A DNA stretch of 64,000 bases from Oscillospiraceae bacterium (GTDB taxonomy: Bacteria > Bacillota > Clostridia > Oscillospirales > Oscillospiraceae): NCBI GenBank assembly GCA_902765025.1, contig CACWYC010000004.1, positions 30,958 through 94,957 of the forward strand. Reading direction: 5' to 3'. Position numbers and translations under genes: made by a program. Of this stretch, positions 23,983 through 35,015 are shown piece by piece (position 1 is the first letter of the stretch; every line of letters starts with the position of its first letter). Under the pieces are notes generated by a model. The model was not told the origin of the DNA and made no database searches. It saw only the letters and a program-made list of their open reading frames with translations.

Positions 23983-25248
23983 TCAGAAGGGCAGCAGCTC
24001 CTGCTTGGGGCGCTGTCGCAGGGATGCGGCGGAAACGCGGTGGGTGATGGGCTTCCACTCGCCGCCGGTGAACAGGGCGGACAGGGCGATGGGGATATAG
24101 GTGGACATGAACAGCGGGAAGGTGAAGGTGTACAGCACCTTTTTCCACGCCGCCGTGCGGATGGCTCGCCACTCGGTAACGGTGGTGACGGCGCCTATGA
24201 CGAACAGCGTGACGTACATGCCCAGCAGCATCTCCCCCACGGACTGCGCCGCGATCCGCAGGTTTTCGCCTGCCACGGCCCCCCAGACAGCCAGCACCAG
24301 GTTGCACAGGATGCTGACCGCGGAGAGCACGAAGGCGGGCATGATGGCCATAGCCATGTCGTAGCAGGCAAACCGACCTCGAAACACGCCGAAGAGAAGC
24401 CGCTTTCCGTATCCCGCAAAGACCTGCAGATAGCCCTTGGACCAGCGGCTGCGCTGGCGCCAGGACTGGCGGAAGGAGGTGGGCTGCTCGTCATACAGCA
24501 CCGCCTCGGGGCAAAAGGCAATACGCCGCCCGCGGGTGATCTGGTCAACGGAAAACTCGATGTCCTCCGTCAGCAGATGGAAGGGCCAGGGCCCCATCTC
24601 CTCCGCCACGGCACGGGAAAAGAGAAAGCCCGTGCCACCTACGCAGCAGCTTGTGCCCAGCAGCATGCGGGCGTGGTTGAGGTAGCGGCTCTCCCGCAGG
24701 AACCACAGGCCGTGTCCGGCGCTGATCCAGTTGTCGCCGTAATTCTTGCTGTTGCGATAGCCCGTCACGATATCGTGGCCCCGGGAGAAGACGGCGTTCA
24801 TCCGCGCTATGTAGTCCGGCGACAGGATATTGTCGGCGTCAAAGACGAAGTAGCCGTCAAAGCCGTCGGGGAAGTCGCGGCCGATACAGCCCATCAGCTC
24901 CTGTAAGGCGTAGCCCTTGCCCACCTGGGCGGCATTGCACCGCTTATAGACTGCAGCGCCTGCCGATTCCGCGATCCGCGCCGTTTCATCGGTGCAGTTG
25001 TCCGCCATGACAAAGACGGTCAGCAGATTTTGGGGGTAGGACTGGCGGCGGAGGCTTTCCAGCAGGTCGCCGATGACGGCGGCCTCGTTCCGGGCGCAGA
25101 TGAGGACGGCGAAGCGGTGGGGCTTCGGTGCGCCTTCCGCTTCTTTCCGTCCGCGCAGCCAGACCAGGGGGATAAAGAGGAATTGATAGCTGTAACAGAT
25201 GAGAAAAATGACGCCGATGAGCCGGTTGACCAGTTGCAAGGTTTCCAT
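23983..25248 (-). CDS. Membrane-bound processive-type family 2 glycosyltransferase
   Basis: 421 residues. N-terminal helix (about 8-30), GT-A domain with MADNCTDET, FDADN (Asp137/Asp139), the TED motif (227-229) and QRSRW (265-269, the QxxRW motif of processive synthases), then about four C-terminal helices. This places it with the cellulose/hyaluronan/PNAG synthase superfamily. The polymer cannot be told. ATG at 25248 chosen for MELTQLV-like start and homology; the extra upstream frame overlaps the promoter at 25346-25374. Adjacent to a two-component system that may control it. Confidence 0.88.
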   Translation of the reverse strand: METLQLVNRLIGVIFLICYSYQFLFIPLVWLRGRKEAEGAPKPHRFAVLICARNEAAVIGDLLESLRRQSYPQNLLTVFVMADNCTDETARIAESAGAAVYKRCNAAQVGKGYALQELMGCIGRDFPDGFDGYFVFDADNILSPDYIARMNAVFSRGHDIVTGYRNSKNYGDNWISAGHGLWFLRESRYLNHARMLLGTSCCVGGTGFLFSRAVAEEMGPWPFHLLTEDIEFSVDQITRGRRIAFCPEAVLYDEQPTSFRQSWRQRSRWSKGYLQVFAGYGKRLLFGVFRGRFACYDMAMAIMPAFVLSAVSILCNLVLAVWGAVAGENLRIAAQSVGEMLLGMYVTLFVIGAVTTVTEWRAIRTAAWKKVLYTFTFPLFMSTYIPIALSALFTGGEWKPITHRVSAASLRQRPKQELLPF

Positions 25249-25326
25249 GTGAGATCCTTTCTCCGCACGCACGCCAAAACGCTCCCCGAAAAAGGGCGCG
25301 TTCGGCGGCGGTGTTTCTGTGTAGAG

Positions 25327-25374
25327 GTGAGATCTCACACGGGTAAGTATAGGCGCAAACGGATTAAGAAACAA
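25327..25374 (-). promoter_or_regulatory. Promoter with operator-like palindrome upstream of the glycosyltransferase
   Basis: On the minus strand: TTGTTT (25374-25369), 17-base spacer, TATACT (25351-25346). The perfect 12-base palindrome GTGAGATCTCAC (25338-25327) lies at about +5 to +16, where a repressor would block transcription. Confidence 0.5.
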
Positions 25375-25478
25375 GGGGCGGAACGATTAAGATTTGTTGA
25401 AGACGGGGGATGGGGCTGCGCGCCCGGCGGACGGCGCTTTGCTTCTCATCCCCGGCGGGAGGGGCGAAATCCGCCATG

Positions 25479-25526
25479 AAAAAACGTGCTTGCCGACCAT
25501 TTCCGTCGGTAAACACGTTTTTTTCT
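25479..25526. terminator. Bidirectional terminator
   Basis: AAAAAACGTG...CCGAC / GTCGG...CACGTTTTTTT stem, T-rich on both strands; downstream of the 75-residue gene on the minus strand. Confidence 0.8.
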
Positions 25527-25595
25527 GTTTGACCTTCCCTCGGCAGCGTCGCCGTCCCGGCGGCGCCGGGCCCGGGGCGGGGTCTTTCATCCGGG

Positions 25596-25823
25596 TCAGG
25601 ACTCTTTCATGCCGCCGTGGCGGGGCAGGTCGCCTTTTTCCAGCTTCATTTCGCCCCAGGCCCGGGGCAGGCCCGGCGCGATGAGGGGAAAGAGGTTCTC
25701 TGTGTCGGTGGTGGGCTGGATGTTGTAGGTGCCGTAGCGGTTGACGATGTCGAAAGTGCTGTCCACCGGGGCGTGGAAGGGGTGGATGTCGGGGGCGCGG
25801 TCAATGGGCTTTCGCTTTGCCAT
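25596..25823 (-). CDS. Small conserved-looking protein, 75 aa, unknown function
   Basis: Not recognised. Contains TFDIVNRYGTYNIQPTTDT and PLIAPGLPRAW, a mix of polar and aromatic residues with no membrane segment or signal peptide. The ATG at 25823 is preceded by GAGGTGATTTTTTT, a standard site at 7 bases; an in-frame upstream ATG (25874) has none and would overlap the next gene. The strong terminator downstream and tight spacing to the 68-aa gene upstream suggest a two-gene unit. Confidence 0.7.
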   Translation of the reverse strand: MAKRKPIDRAPDIHPFHAPVDSTFDIVNRYGTYNIQPTTDTENLFPLIAPGLPRAWGEMKLEKGDLPRHGGMKES

Positions 25824-25870
25824 AAAAAAATCACCTCGGCGGTAGTATGCCGCCGGGGCGATGGCGCTAT

Positions 25871-26077
25871 TCATTTTTTATAGATTTCCGCGTCGAAATC
25901 CCGGACCACGTCGCCCAGCTTTTCATCCCGGACGCAGACCACGTTGGTCTCGTCGAAGGCCAGACGCATGGCGAACTCCTTGGCCTCCTGGATGTCGTCG
26001 GTCTGGAAAAAGTCACGGAACGCCGGCTCGCTCTCATGCCGCCACAGCACGTGGAAACGGAAGGTCTGATAGGGCAT
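25871..26077 (-). CDS. Small protein, 68 aa, unknown function
   Basis: Not recognised. MPYQTFRFHVLWRHESEP then FFQTDDIQEAKEFAMRLAFD: predicted beta-alpha fold, no membrane helix, acidic C-terminal half. GAGGAGGATGCGCC precedes the ATG. Lies 47 bases upstream of the 75-aa gene, same strand, probably co-transcribed. Confidence 0.68.
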   Translation of the reverse strand: MPYQTFRFHVLWRHESEPAFRDFFQTDDIQEAKEFAMRLAFDETNVVCVRDEKLGDVVRDFDAEIYKK

Positions 26078-26206
26078 GGCGCATCCTCCTCATAAGGTGA
26101 CTATTTTGATTATAATACGGCGCAGAGGCAAATGCAACGGTGGGATTTGCCAAAAATGGAGGGTATCTTTCTCCGAATTGTCTATGGTGAAAAAGTGGGA
26201 AAAGGC

Positions 26207-26235
26207 TTTATTCTCACCACTATATGTTGTATAAT
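26207..26235 (+). promoter_or_regulatory. Possible promoter of the DUF1846 gene
   Basis: TATAAT at 26230-26235 is perfect; the -35 17 bases upstream (TTTATT) is weak. Confidence 0.5.
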
Positions 26236-26273
26236 GGCCCGTGTTTGATTTTTCCGGAGGGAGTGGATCCGAG

Positions 26274-27755
26274 ATGAAACTGGGGTTTGACAACGACAAA
26301 TATCTGGCTCTGCAGGCCGAGCACATCCGCCAGCGCCGCAGCCAGTTCGGCGACAAGCTGTATCTGGAGTTCGGCGGCAAGCTGTTTGACGACTATCACG
26401 CCAGCCGGGTGCTGCCGGGGTTCCAGCCGGACAGCAAGATCCGCATGCTGGCCACCATGCAGGACGAGGTGGAGATCATCATCGCCATCTGCGCCGCCGA
26501 CATCGCCAAGAACAAGATCCGGGGCGATTTGGGCATCGGCTACGACGACGACGTGCTGCGGCTGATGGACAGCTTCCGGCAGTTGGGCTTCTTCGTAGGC
26601 GGCGTGGTCATCACCCAGTACGCCGCCCAGAGCGCCGCCGACGCCTTCATCCAGCGACTGGGCGCCCTGGGGGTCAAGACCTGGAAGCACTATCCCATCG
26701 CCGGCTATCCCTCCGACGTGGCCCACATCGTGTCCGAGGAGGGGCTGGGCCGCAACGAGTACATCGAGACCAGCCGCCCCATCGTGGTGGTGACGGCCCC
26801 CGGCCCCGGCAGCGGCAAGATGGCCACCTGCCTCAGCCAGCTCTACCATGAGAACAAGCGGGGCGTCAAGGCCGGCTACGCCAAGTATGAGACCTTCCCC
26901 ATCTGGAATTTGCCGCTGAAGCACCCGGTAAATCTGGCCTACGAGGCCGCCACCGCCGACCTCAACGACGTGAACATGATCGACCCCTTCCACCTGGAAG
27001 CCTACGGCAAGACCACCGTCAACTACAACCGGGACGTGGAGATTTTCCCGGTGCTGGCCACCATGTTTGAGAAGATCCAAGGCCAGTGCCCCTACAAGTC
27101 CCCCACGGATATGGGCGTGAACATGGCGGGCTTTGCCATTGTGGACGACGAGGCCTGCCAGGAGGCCAGCCGGAGAGAGATTCTGCGGCGGTACTATGAC
27201 GGCATGGTGGCCCGGGCCAAGGGCCGCTGCGACGAAACGGTGGTGACCAAGCTGCGGCTGGTGATGCAGCAGGCGGGCGTCACCGACGCATGCTGCCCCG
27301 CCATCCAGGCCAGCCTGGACAAGGCCGCCGAGACCGGCGCCCCCGCCGGGGCCATGGTGCTGCCCGACGGCGCCATCGTAACGGGCCGCACCTCCTCCCT
27401 GCTGGGCCCCAGCGCCGCCATGCTGCTCAACGCCATCAAGCACCTGGCGGGCATCGACCACAATCTGCAGCTCATCCCCGCCTCCGTCATCGAGCCCATC
27501 AGCGCCATGAAGACCGGGTATCTGGGCCACCACAACCCCCGGCTCCACAGCGACGAGGTGCTGATCGCGCTGACCATCTCCGCCCTCAGCAACCCCCTGG
27601 CCGCCCTGGTGCAGCACCAGCTCAGCAACCTGCGGGGCAGCGAGGCCCACTTCACGGTGATCATCTCCGAGGAGGACGCCAAGGTGTACCAGCGGCTGGG
27701 CATCCAGATCAGCTGCGAGCCCAAATACGAGGTCAAGAAGCTGTATCACAAATAA
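26274..27755 (+). CDS. DUF1846 domain-containing protein
   Basis: 493 residues matching DUF1846 along its length (KLGFDNDKYLALQAEHIRQR, ASRVLPGFQPDSKI, TAPGPGSGKMATCLSQLYHE). The GPGSGKMAT stretch resembles a P-loop, so nucleotide binding is likely; structures of family members exist but no reaction is established. The family is widespread in Firmicutes. ATG at 26274 begins the homology; a GTG at 26241 is possible but adds residues not seen in the family. Transcribed alone, 98 bases before tex. Confidence 0.88.
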   Translation: MKLGFDNDKYLALQAEHIRQRRSQFGDKLYLEFGGKLFDDYHASRVLPGFQPDSKIRMLATMQDEVEIIIAICAADIAKNKIRGDLGIGYDDDVLRLMDSFRQLGFFVGGVVITQYAAQSAADAFIQRLGALGVKTWKHYPIAGYPSDVAHIVSEEGLGRNEYIETSRPIVVVTAPGPGSGKMATCLSQLYHENKRGVKAGYAKYETFPIWNLPLKHPVNLAYEAATADLNDVNMIDPFHLEAYGKTTVNYNRDVEIFPVLATMFEKIQGQCPYKSPTDMGVNMAGFAIVDDEACQEASRREILRRYYDGMVARAKGRCDETVVTKLRLVMQQAGVTDACCPAIQASLDKAAETGAPAGAMVLPDGAIVTGRTSSLLGPSAAMLLNAIKHLAGIDHNLQLIPASVIEPISAMKTGYLGHHNPRLHSDEVLIALTISALSNPLAALVQHQLSNLRGSEAHFTVIISEEDAKVYQRLGIQISCEPKYEVKKLYHK

Positions 27756-27853
27756 GTGAATCGCATTATGTAAACTTGAAATGGCCGCCACGCGGCCATT
27801 TCTTTGTCGGAATGATTTGTGGGAAAGAAATCATTGTCGGAAAGGATTATTCT

Positions 27854-30001
<2,148 letters not shown>

Positions 30002-30009
30002 GATAGCAT

Positions 30010-30046
30010 AAAATTGGCAGAGGCGAAAACCTCTGCCAATTTTTAT
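30010..30046. terminator. Terminator shared by tex and spoIIID
   Basis: AAAATTGGCAGAGG / CCTCTGCCAATTTTT, 14-bp stem, loop CGAAAA. It overlaps the last codons of the convergent spoIIID gene by a few bases. Confidence 0.88.
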
Positions 30047-30291
30047 GCGCCTTTATATTTCTTTCGTGTGGCCATGCCGCCCCGGATGTGGCGCTGGGCC
30101 TTGTTCTCGTCCAGCACCGCCTTTACCTGCCGGTACAGCCCCCGGTCGTAGGCCGGCAGACGCTCCGCCAGGTCCTTATGCACCGTGGATTTGCTGATGC
30201 CGAACTTTTGGGCGGCGGCCCGGACGGTGGCCCGGTTTTCCACCATGTACAGCGCCAAGTCCCGGGAGCGCTGCTCCAGATTGTCTTTGAT
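30043..30291 (-). CDS. spoIIID: Sporulation transcription factor SpoIIID
   Basis: 82 residues. Helix-turn-helix FGISKSTVHKDLAERLP and the C-terminal QRHIRGGMATRKKYK match SpoIIID, the mother-cell regulator acting with sigma-E. The first in-frame ATG (30258) would drop the family's N-terminal helix. Extending upstream restores it exactly: KDNLEQRSRDLALYMVENRA aligns with the usual M-x-DYIxER...YIVExxxTVR, placing residue 1 on an ATC codon at 30291. GGGGAG lies 9 bases before it and there is no in-frame ATG, GTG or TTG that would serve as well (a TTG lies 8 codons into the helix). An AUC start is therefore the best fit, or a sequencing change of ATG. Confidence 0.9.
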   Translation of the reverse strand: MKDNLEQRSRDLALYMVENRATVRAAAQKFGISKSTVHKDLAERLPAYDRGLYRQVKAVLDENKAQRHIRGGMATRKKYKGA

Positions 30292-30405
30292 CGCTGACCA
30301 CTCCCCTTTTCCGATTACGGCTCATGTATATGCGCCCGGCGGGGGAAATAGACGGCGAAAAAAAGACTATCGTATAGCCCCCCCGGCGAAGCCGGGGAAT
30401 AATGA

Positions 30406-30543
30406 TTATTTGCGATGGGGGCAGTTTTCTTCGTTGCAGCCGTGGCAGGTGCCGCAGCCGCCCTTGCCCTTGCGGATGCGGGAGACGGCCCAGGCCACCA
30501 GGCAGCCCAGGCCCAGCAGAATGAGGATGTCGGAGAGATTCAC
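30406..30543 (-). CDS. FeoB-associated Cys-rich membrane protein
   Basis: 45 residues starting at GTG: one membrane helix (NLSDILILLGLGCLVAWAV) followed by a basic stretch and the cluster GGCGTCHGCNEENCPH. This is the pattern of the FeoB-associated Cys-rich protein family, small partners encoded after feoB; five Cys could bind iron or zinc. GGAGGGCGGCT precedes the GTG, 12 bases after the feoAB stop, so it is translated from the same transcript. A CCCCGGC-ttc-GCCGGGG hairpin (30378-30397) lies downstream. Confidence 0.85.
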   Translation of the reverse strand: MNLSDILILLGLGCLVAWAVSRIRKGKGGCGTCHGCNEENCPHRK

Positions 30544-30555
30544 AGCCGCCCTCCT

Positions 30556-32898
30556 TTACGCGCCCAGGGCCATGGCGATAAGCTGCACCGCCAGGGCGGC
30601 CAGCCAGGCGATGGCGCACTGCCACAGCACCACGTACACCGCCCAGCGCCGCCCCAGCTCCCGCCGAATGGCGGCCACCGCCGCCACGCAGGGGGTGTAC
30701 AGCAGGCTGAACACCAGCAGCGAAGCCGCCGTGTGGGTGGGCAGGGCCGCCGCCACGCCCTGGCCGGCGAACAGCAGCTCCATCACCGACACCACGCTCT
30801 CCTTGGCCATGAAGCCGCTGAAAAGGGAGGTGACGATGCGCCAATCCCCCAGGCCCACCGGGCGGAACAGGGGCACCAGCAATCCGGAAACGGCGGCCAG
30901 GATGCTCTGATGGGGGTCGGACACCAGGTTGAAATGGAAGTCGAAGCTCTGCAAAAACCACACCGCGATAGTGGCAATCAAAATGACGGAGAAGGCACGC
31001 TGCAAAAAGTCCTTGGCCTTTTCCCACAGGAGCTGGGCCACATTCCGCACGCTGGGCAGGCGGTAGTTGGGCAGCTCCATGACGAAGGGCACCGCCTCGC
31101 CGCGAAACAGCGTCTTTTTATACAGCAGCGCCACCAGCACGCCTACCACGATACCCAGCAGGTACAGCCCCGTGATGATCAGCCAGCCGTTGCGGGGGAA
31201 GAAGGCGGCCACGAAGAAGCTGTAAATGGGCAATTTGGCGGTGCAGGACATGAAGGGGGTCAGCAGGATGGTCATGCGGCGGTCCCGGTCGCTGGGCAGG
31301 GTGCGGGTGGACATGACGGCGGGCACCGTGCAGCCGAAGCCGATGAGCATGGGCACGATGCTGCGGCCGGACAGGCCCAGGCGGCGCAGCAGCTTGTCCA
31401 TAAAGAAGGCCACCCGGGCGATGTAGCCGCTGTCCTCCAACAGGGACAGGAAGAGGAACAGGGTCACGATCAGCGGCAGGAAGCTGACCACGCTGCCCAC
31501 GCCCTCGAAAATGCCGTCCAACACCAGGCTCTGGATGGCGGTGTTGACGTGGGCGGCCTCCATGGCACGGCCCGCCAGATCCCCCAGGGCCTCGATGCCG
31601 GCGGCCAGCAGGTCCTGCAAAAAGGGGCCGATTAAGAAGAAGGTCAGGAAGAACACCAAAGCCATAATGGCCACGAACACGGGGATGGCGGTGTATTTGC
31701 CGGTGAGGATGCGGTCCAGCTGCTGGCTGCGCTTGTGCTCCCGGCTCTCGTGGGGCTTGATGACGCAGCGGCGGCACACCCGCTCAATGAAGGAAAAGCG
31801 CATATCCGCCATAGCGGCGCCCCGGTCCAGGCCCCGCTCCTTTTCCATCTGCAAGACGATGTGCGCCAGCATCTCCGTCTCATTGTCATCCAGGGCCAGT
31901 TGCTGGGCGATGCGCTCGTCGCCCTCAATGAGCTTGCTGGCAGCAAAGCGGAGGGGGATATCGGCCCGCTGGGCGTGGTCCTCGATGAGATGGCTCACGG
32001 CGTGGAGGGCACGGTGGACGGCGCCGCCGTGGTCGGTGGCGTCGCAGAAGTCCTGGCGCAGGGGGCGCTCCTGGTATCGGGCCACGTGGATGGCATGGCG
32101 CACCAGCTCGTCCACGCCCTGGTTGCGGGCAGCGGAGATGGGCACCACCGGCACCCCCAGCAGGGACTCCATGGCGTTCACGTCCACGGTGCCGCCGTTG
32201 CCGGTGAGTTCGTCCATCATGTTCAGGGCCACCACCATGGGCACGTTCATCTCCAACAGCTGCATGGTGAGGTAGAGGTTGCGCTCGATATTGGTGGCGT
32301 CCACGATGTTGATGATGGCCCGGGGCTTCTGGTGCAGCACGAAGTCGCGGCTCACCAACTCCTCGCTGGAATAGGGGGACATGGAGTAGATGCCGGGCAG
32401 GTCGGTGATGGAGGTGTCATCATGGCCCCGGATGACGCCGTCCTTCCGGTCCACGGTGACGCCGGGGAAGTTGCCCACGTGCTGGTTGGCGCCGGTGAGC
32501 TGGTTGAACAACGTGGTCTTTCCGCAGTTCTGGTTGCCCACCAGGGCGAAGGTCAGCACCGTGCCCTCGGGCAGGGGCGTGCCGGTGCCCTTGGGGTGGA
32601 ACTTGCCCTCCTCGCCCAGGCCCGGGTGGGCGGTGGCGGCGGGGCGGGGATGGGGCTTGCTCTCATCGGCGGCACCCGAGGGGGTGATGTCGATTTTCTC
32701 GGCGTCACTAAGGCGCAGCGTCAGCTCATAGCCCCGGATGCGCAGCTCCATGGGGTCGCCCATGGGGGCCAGCTTGGTGACGGTGACGGTGGCGCCGGGG
32801 ATGACGCCCATATCCAGAAAATGCTGGCGCAGAGCGCCCTGGCCCCCCACGGCGGTGACAACGCCGGACTGGCCGGGCTTCAACTCACGCAGTTGCAT
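30556..32898 (-). CDS. feoB: FeoA-FeoB fusion, ferrous iron transporter
   Basis: 780 residues: a FeoA SH3-like domain (1-72), a Pro/His-rich linker (about 73-112), then FeoB. The G-protein domain shows G1 GNQNCGKT (121-128), G3 DLPGIYS and G4 NMMDE; the membrane part has the Gate motifs around IGFGCTVPAVMSTRTL and TPFMSCTAKLPIYSFF. Imports Fe2+. FeoA is usually a separate gene, here fused in frame. ATG at 32898 (MQLRELKPGQSG) follows GGAGAGAGATACC; the upstream extension is not FeoA-like. Confidence 0.96.
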   Translation of the reverse strand: MQLRELKPGQSGVVTAVGGQGALRQHFLDMGVIPGATVTVTKLAPMGDPMELRIRGYELTLRLSDAEKIDITPSGAADESKPHPRPAATAHPGLGEEGKFHPKGTGTPLPEGTVLTFALVGNQNCGKTTLFNQLTGANQHVGNFPGVTVDRKDGVIRGHDDTSITDLPGIYSMSPYSSEELVSRDFVLHQKPRAIINIVDATNIERNLYLTMQLLEMNVPMVVALNMMDELTGNGGTVDVNAMESLLGVPVVPISAARNQGVDELVRHAIHVARYQERPLRQDFCDATDHGGAVHRALHAVSHLIEDHAQRADIPLRFAASKLIEGDERIAQQLALDDNETEMLAHIVLQMEKERGLDRGAAMADMRFSFIERVCRRCVIKPHESREHKRSQQLDRILTGKYTAIPVFVAIMALVFFLTFFLIGPFLQDLLAAGIEALGDLAGRAMEAAHVNTAIQSLVLDGIFEGVGSVVSFLPLIVTLFLFLSLLEDSGYIARVAFFMDKLLRRLGLSGRSIVPMLIGFGCTVPAVMSTRTLPSDRDRRMTILLTPFMSCTAKLPIYSFFVAAFFPRNGWLIITGLYLLGIVVGVLVALLYKKTLFRGEAVPFVMELPNYRLPSVRNVAQLLWEKAKDFLQRAFSVILIATIAVWFLQSFDFHFNLVSDPHQSILAAVSGLLVPLFRPVGLGDWRIVTSLFSGFMAKESVVSVMELLFAGQGVAAALPTHTAASLLVFSLLYTPCVAAVAAIRRELGRRWAVYVVLWQCAIAWLAALAVQLIAMALGA

Positions 32899-33003
32899 GG
32901 TATCTCTCTCCTTTGGTAAACAGTGTTCGCAAACTTCCGTCAGTATACCACCCCCGGCGGCGGCGCACAATAGGAAAACCGCAGATCGGGGCGAAAAAGC
33001 GGC

Positions 33004-33042
33004 AAAAAGCAGCAGCCCTCCCGAAGCGGAAAGGCTGCTGCC
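33004..33042 (-). terminator. Terminator of the P-loop gene
   Basis: GCAGCAGCC / GGCTGCTGC stem (33042-33009) followed by TTTTT on the minus strand, 20 bases after the stop at 33064. Confidence 0.8.
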
Positions 33043-33063
33043 GTGGTGATTGTTTTCGTGCCC

Positions 33064-33474
33064 TTACAGGTACTTGCGCATGCCGTCGGTAGCGTCCTCC
33101 TCGTCGCCGTTGAGGGTGACGGTGAACTTGACGCTGTTCTTGTAGCTGAAGCCGTCCAGCCAATCCAGGAAGGCTTCCAGGGCATGATAGTCCTTGCAGT
33201 GGGAAATCTTGGCAAGGTTATCCACAAATACATGGGAAATATCGTAATTACCCGCGTAGAGGCCGCAGATGAAGCCGCGCAGATAGTCAAGGCTGCCAAT
33301 CTGATACTCGCTGGCATTGACCAGACGCACGTTGTAGCTGATGTCGTAAGTCATGTCGGCGCTGGGCTCGATGCACACGACGCAACCGCGCTCGGAGTCT
33401 ACCGCAGAATGCACCAACTCGATGAGCTGCTTGGTCTTGCCGGCACCGTTGGTGCCCATAATCAATCTAACCAT
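33064..33474 (-). CDS. Small P-loop NTPase-like protein
   Basis: 136 residues. It opens with a Walker A motif, GTNGAGKT (7-14), and a plausible Walker B around HVFVDNLAKI; the rest is a short alpha/beta domain ending GMRKYL. Proteins of this kind in Clostridia are often labelled PilT-like, but at this length there is no PilT motor and the label is not supported. Likely a nucleotide-binding protein of unknown job. AAAGGAGTGATCTCTT precedes the start. Transcribed with its own terminator, between pgi and feoAB. Confidence 0.78.
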   Translation of the reverse strand: MVRLIMGTNGAGKTKQLIELVHSAVDSERGCVVCIEPSADMTYDISYNVRLVNASEYQIGSLDYLRGFICGLYAGNYDISHVFVDNLAKISHCKDYHALEAFLDWLDGFSYKNSVKFTVTLNGDEEDATDGMRKYL

Positions 33475-33587
33475 AAGAGATCACTCCTTTGTCAATAAAT
33501 GGGAGACGGTCACACTCCCTAACCCATACTACCATATCGGCGGGAAAAGTGCAATCCAAAAAAGGGGCGGGAGAATTGGTAAATCCG

Positions 33588-34925
33588 TCAGCGGCCCAGG
33601 CGCTGGTGCAGCTCCCGTCCCAGCTCCTCGTAGCCGGGCTTGCCCAGCAGGGCGAACATGTTCTTCTTGTAGGCCTCCACGCCGGGCTGGTCGAAGGGGT
33701 TGACGTTCAGCAGGTAGCCGCTGAGGCCGCAGGAATACTCGAAGAAGTAGATCAGGCCGCCCAGGGTGATCTCGTGGTTGGGGCCGGTGTACATCACCAC
33801 GTTGGGCACGCCGCCCTCCACGTGGGCCAGCAGCGTGCCGTCCATGGCCTGCTGGCGGATGAAGTCCATGGACTTGCCGGCAATGAAGTTGAGGCCGTCG
33901 CCGTTCTGCTGGTCGTAGGGCACCAGGTTCAGGTGATGGCTGGGGCCGAAGCGAACCACCGTCTCAAAGAAGGTGCGCTCGCCCTGCTGGATGTACTGGC
34001 CCATGGAGTGCAAATCGGCGGTGAACTCCACGCTGACGGGGAACAGGCCCTTGCCCTCCTTGCCCTCGGACTCGCCGTAGAGCTGCTTCCACCACTCGGC
34101 CATAAACCGGAAGGAGGGCTCGAAGCAGGCCAGAATCTCGATCTTCTTGCCGGCCTTGTACATGGCGTGGCGGGCGGCGGCATACTGCCAGGCGGGGTTG
34201 GCGTTCATGTCGGCCACGGAGCAGCGCTCCATCATCTCCCCGGCGCCGAACATCAGGGCGTCCATGTCGATGCCGGCCACGGCGATGGGCAGCAGGCCCA
34301 CGGCGGTCAGCACGCTGTAACGGCCGCCGATGTCATCGGGCACCACAAAGGTCTCATAGCCCTTCTCGTCGGCCAGGGCCTTGAGGGCGCCCTTCTTGGC
34401 GTCGGTGGTGGCGTAGATGCGGCGGGCGGCCTCCTCCTCGCCGTACTTGTTCTCCAGCATGGCGCGGAAGAAGCGGAAGGCCACGGCGGGCTCGGTGGTG
34501 GTGCCGGACTTGGAGATGACGTTGACGGAGAAGTCCACGTCCTGCACCAGCTCCATGACCTCCTCCAGCGCGTCGGAGGACAGACCGTTGCCCACAAAGT
34601 AGATGTTGGGGGTGTCCTTGTGGCGCAGGTTGTAGTTGGGGCTGCGCAGGCACTCGATGACGCCCCGGGCGCCCAGATAGGAGCCGCCGATGCCGATGAC
34701 CACCAGAGCCTGGGAGTTCTCCCGGATGCGGCGGGCCGCCTCCTTGATGCGGCGGTACTCGTCGCGGTCATAGTCCCGGGTCAGACGCTCCCAGCCGGTG
34801 AACTCGCCGCCCACGCCGCTGCCCTTTTGCAGCTGCTCATGGGCCTGGCGCAGGCGGGGAATCAGCTCATCCTCGTAATGGCCGGGCAGGAACTTGTTGA
34901 CATTGGTCAGATCGACCTGGATCAT
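33588..34925 (-). CDS. pgi: Glucose-6-phosphate isomerase
   Basis: 445 residues, full-length Pgi of the Firmicutes type. Motifs seen: VVIGIGGSYLGARGVIE, ISKSGTTTEPAVAFR (sugar-phosphate site), and the GPNHEITLGGLIYFFE/QPGVEAYKKNMFALLG C-terminal block with the catalytic His and Lys. Interconverts glucose-6-P and fructose-6-P. ATG at 34925 follows AGGAGGAAACCCACT; the longer frame upstream runs into the intergenic region. Separate from dacF by 90 bases. Confidence 0.97.
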   Translation of the reverse strand: MIQVDLTNVNKFLPGHYEDELIPRLRQAHEQLQKGSGVGGEFTGWERLTRDYDRDEYRRIKEAARRIRENSQALVVIGIGGSYLGARGVIECLRSPNYNLRHKDTPNIYFVGNGLSSDALEEVMELVQDVDFSVNVISKSGTTTEPAVAFRFFRAMLENKYGEEEAARRIYATTDAKKGALKALADEKGYETFVVPDDIGGRYSVLTAVGLLPIAVAGIDMDALMFGAGEMMERCSVADMNANPAWQYAAARHAMYKAGKKIEILACFEPSFRFMAEWWKQLYGESEGKEGKGLFPVSVEFTADLHSMGQYIQQGERTFFETVVRFGPSHHLNLVPYDQQNGDGLNFIAGKSMDFIRQQAMDGTLLAHVEGGVPNVVMYTGPNHEITLGGLIYFFEYSCGLSGYLLNVNPFDQPGVEAYKKNMFALLGKPGYEELGRELHQRLGR

Positions 34926-35015
34926 AGTGGGTTTCCTCCTATGTAAATATTCTTGGTTATTTATACTACAACTAATTTTAAAAAAATGCAAGGGTGGCGG
35001 GGGCAGTATTCCCAA

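Noticed and set aside
33064..33474. PilT twitching-motility ATPase
   Set aside because: Only the Walker A motif fits; the protein is far too short and lacks the other PilT boxes.
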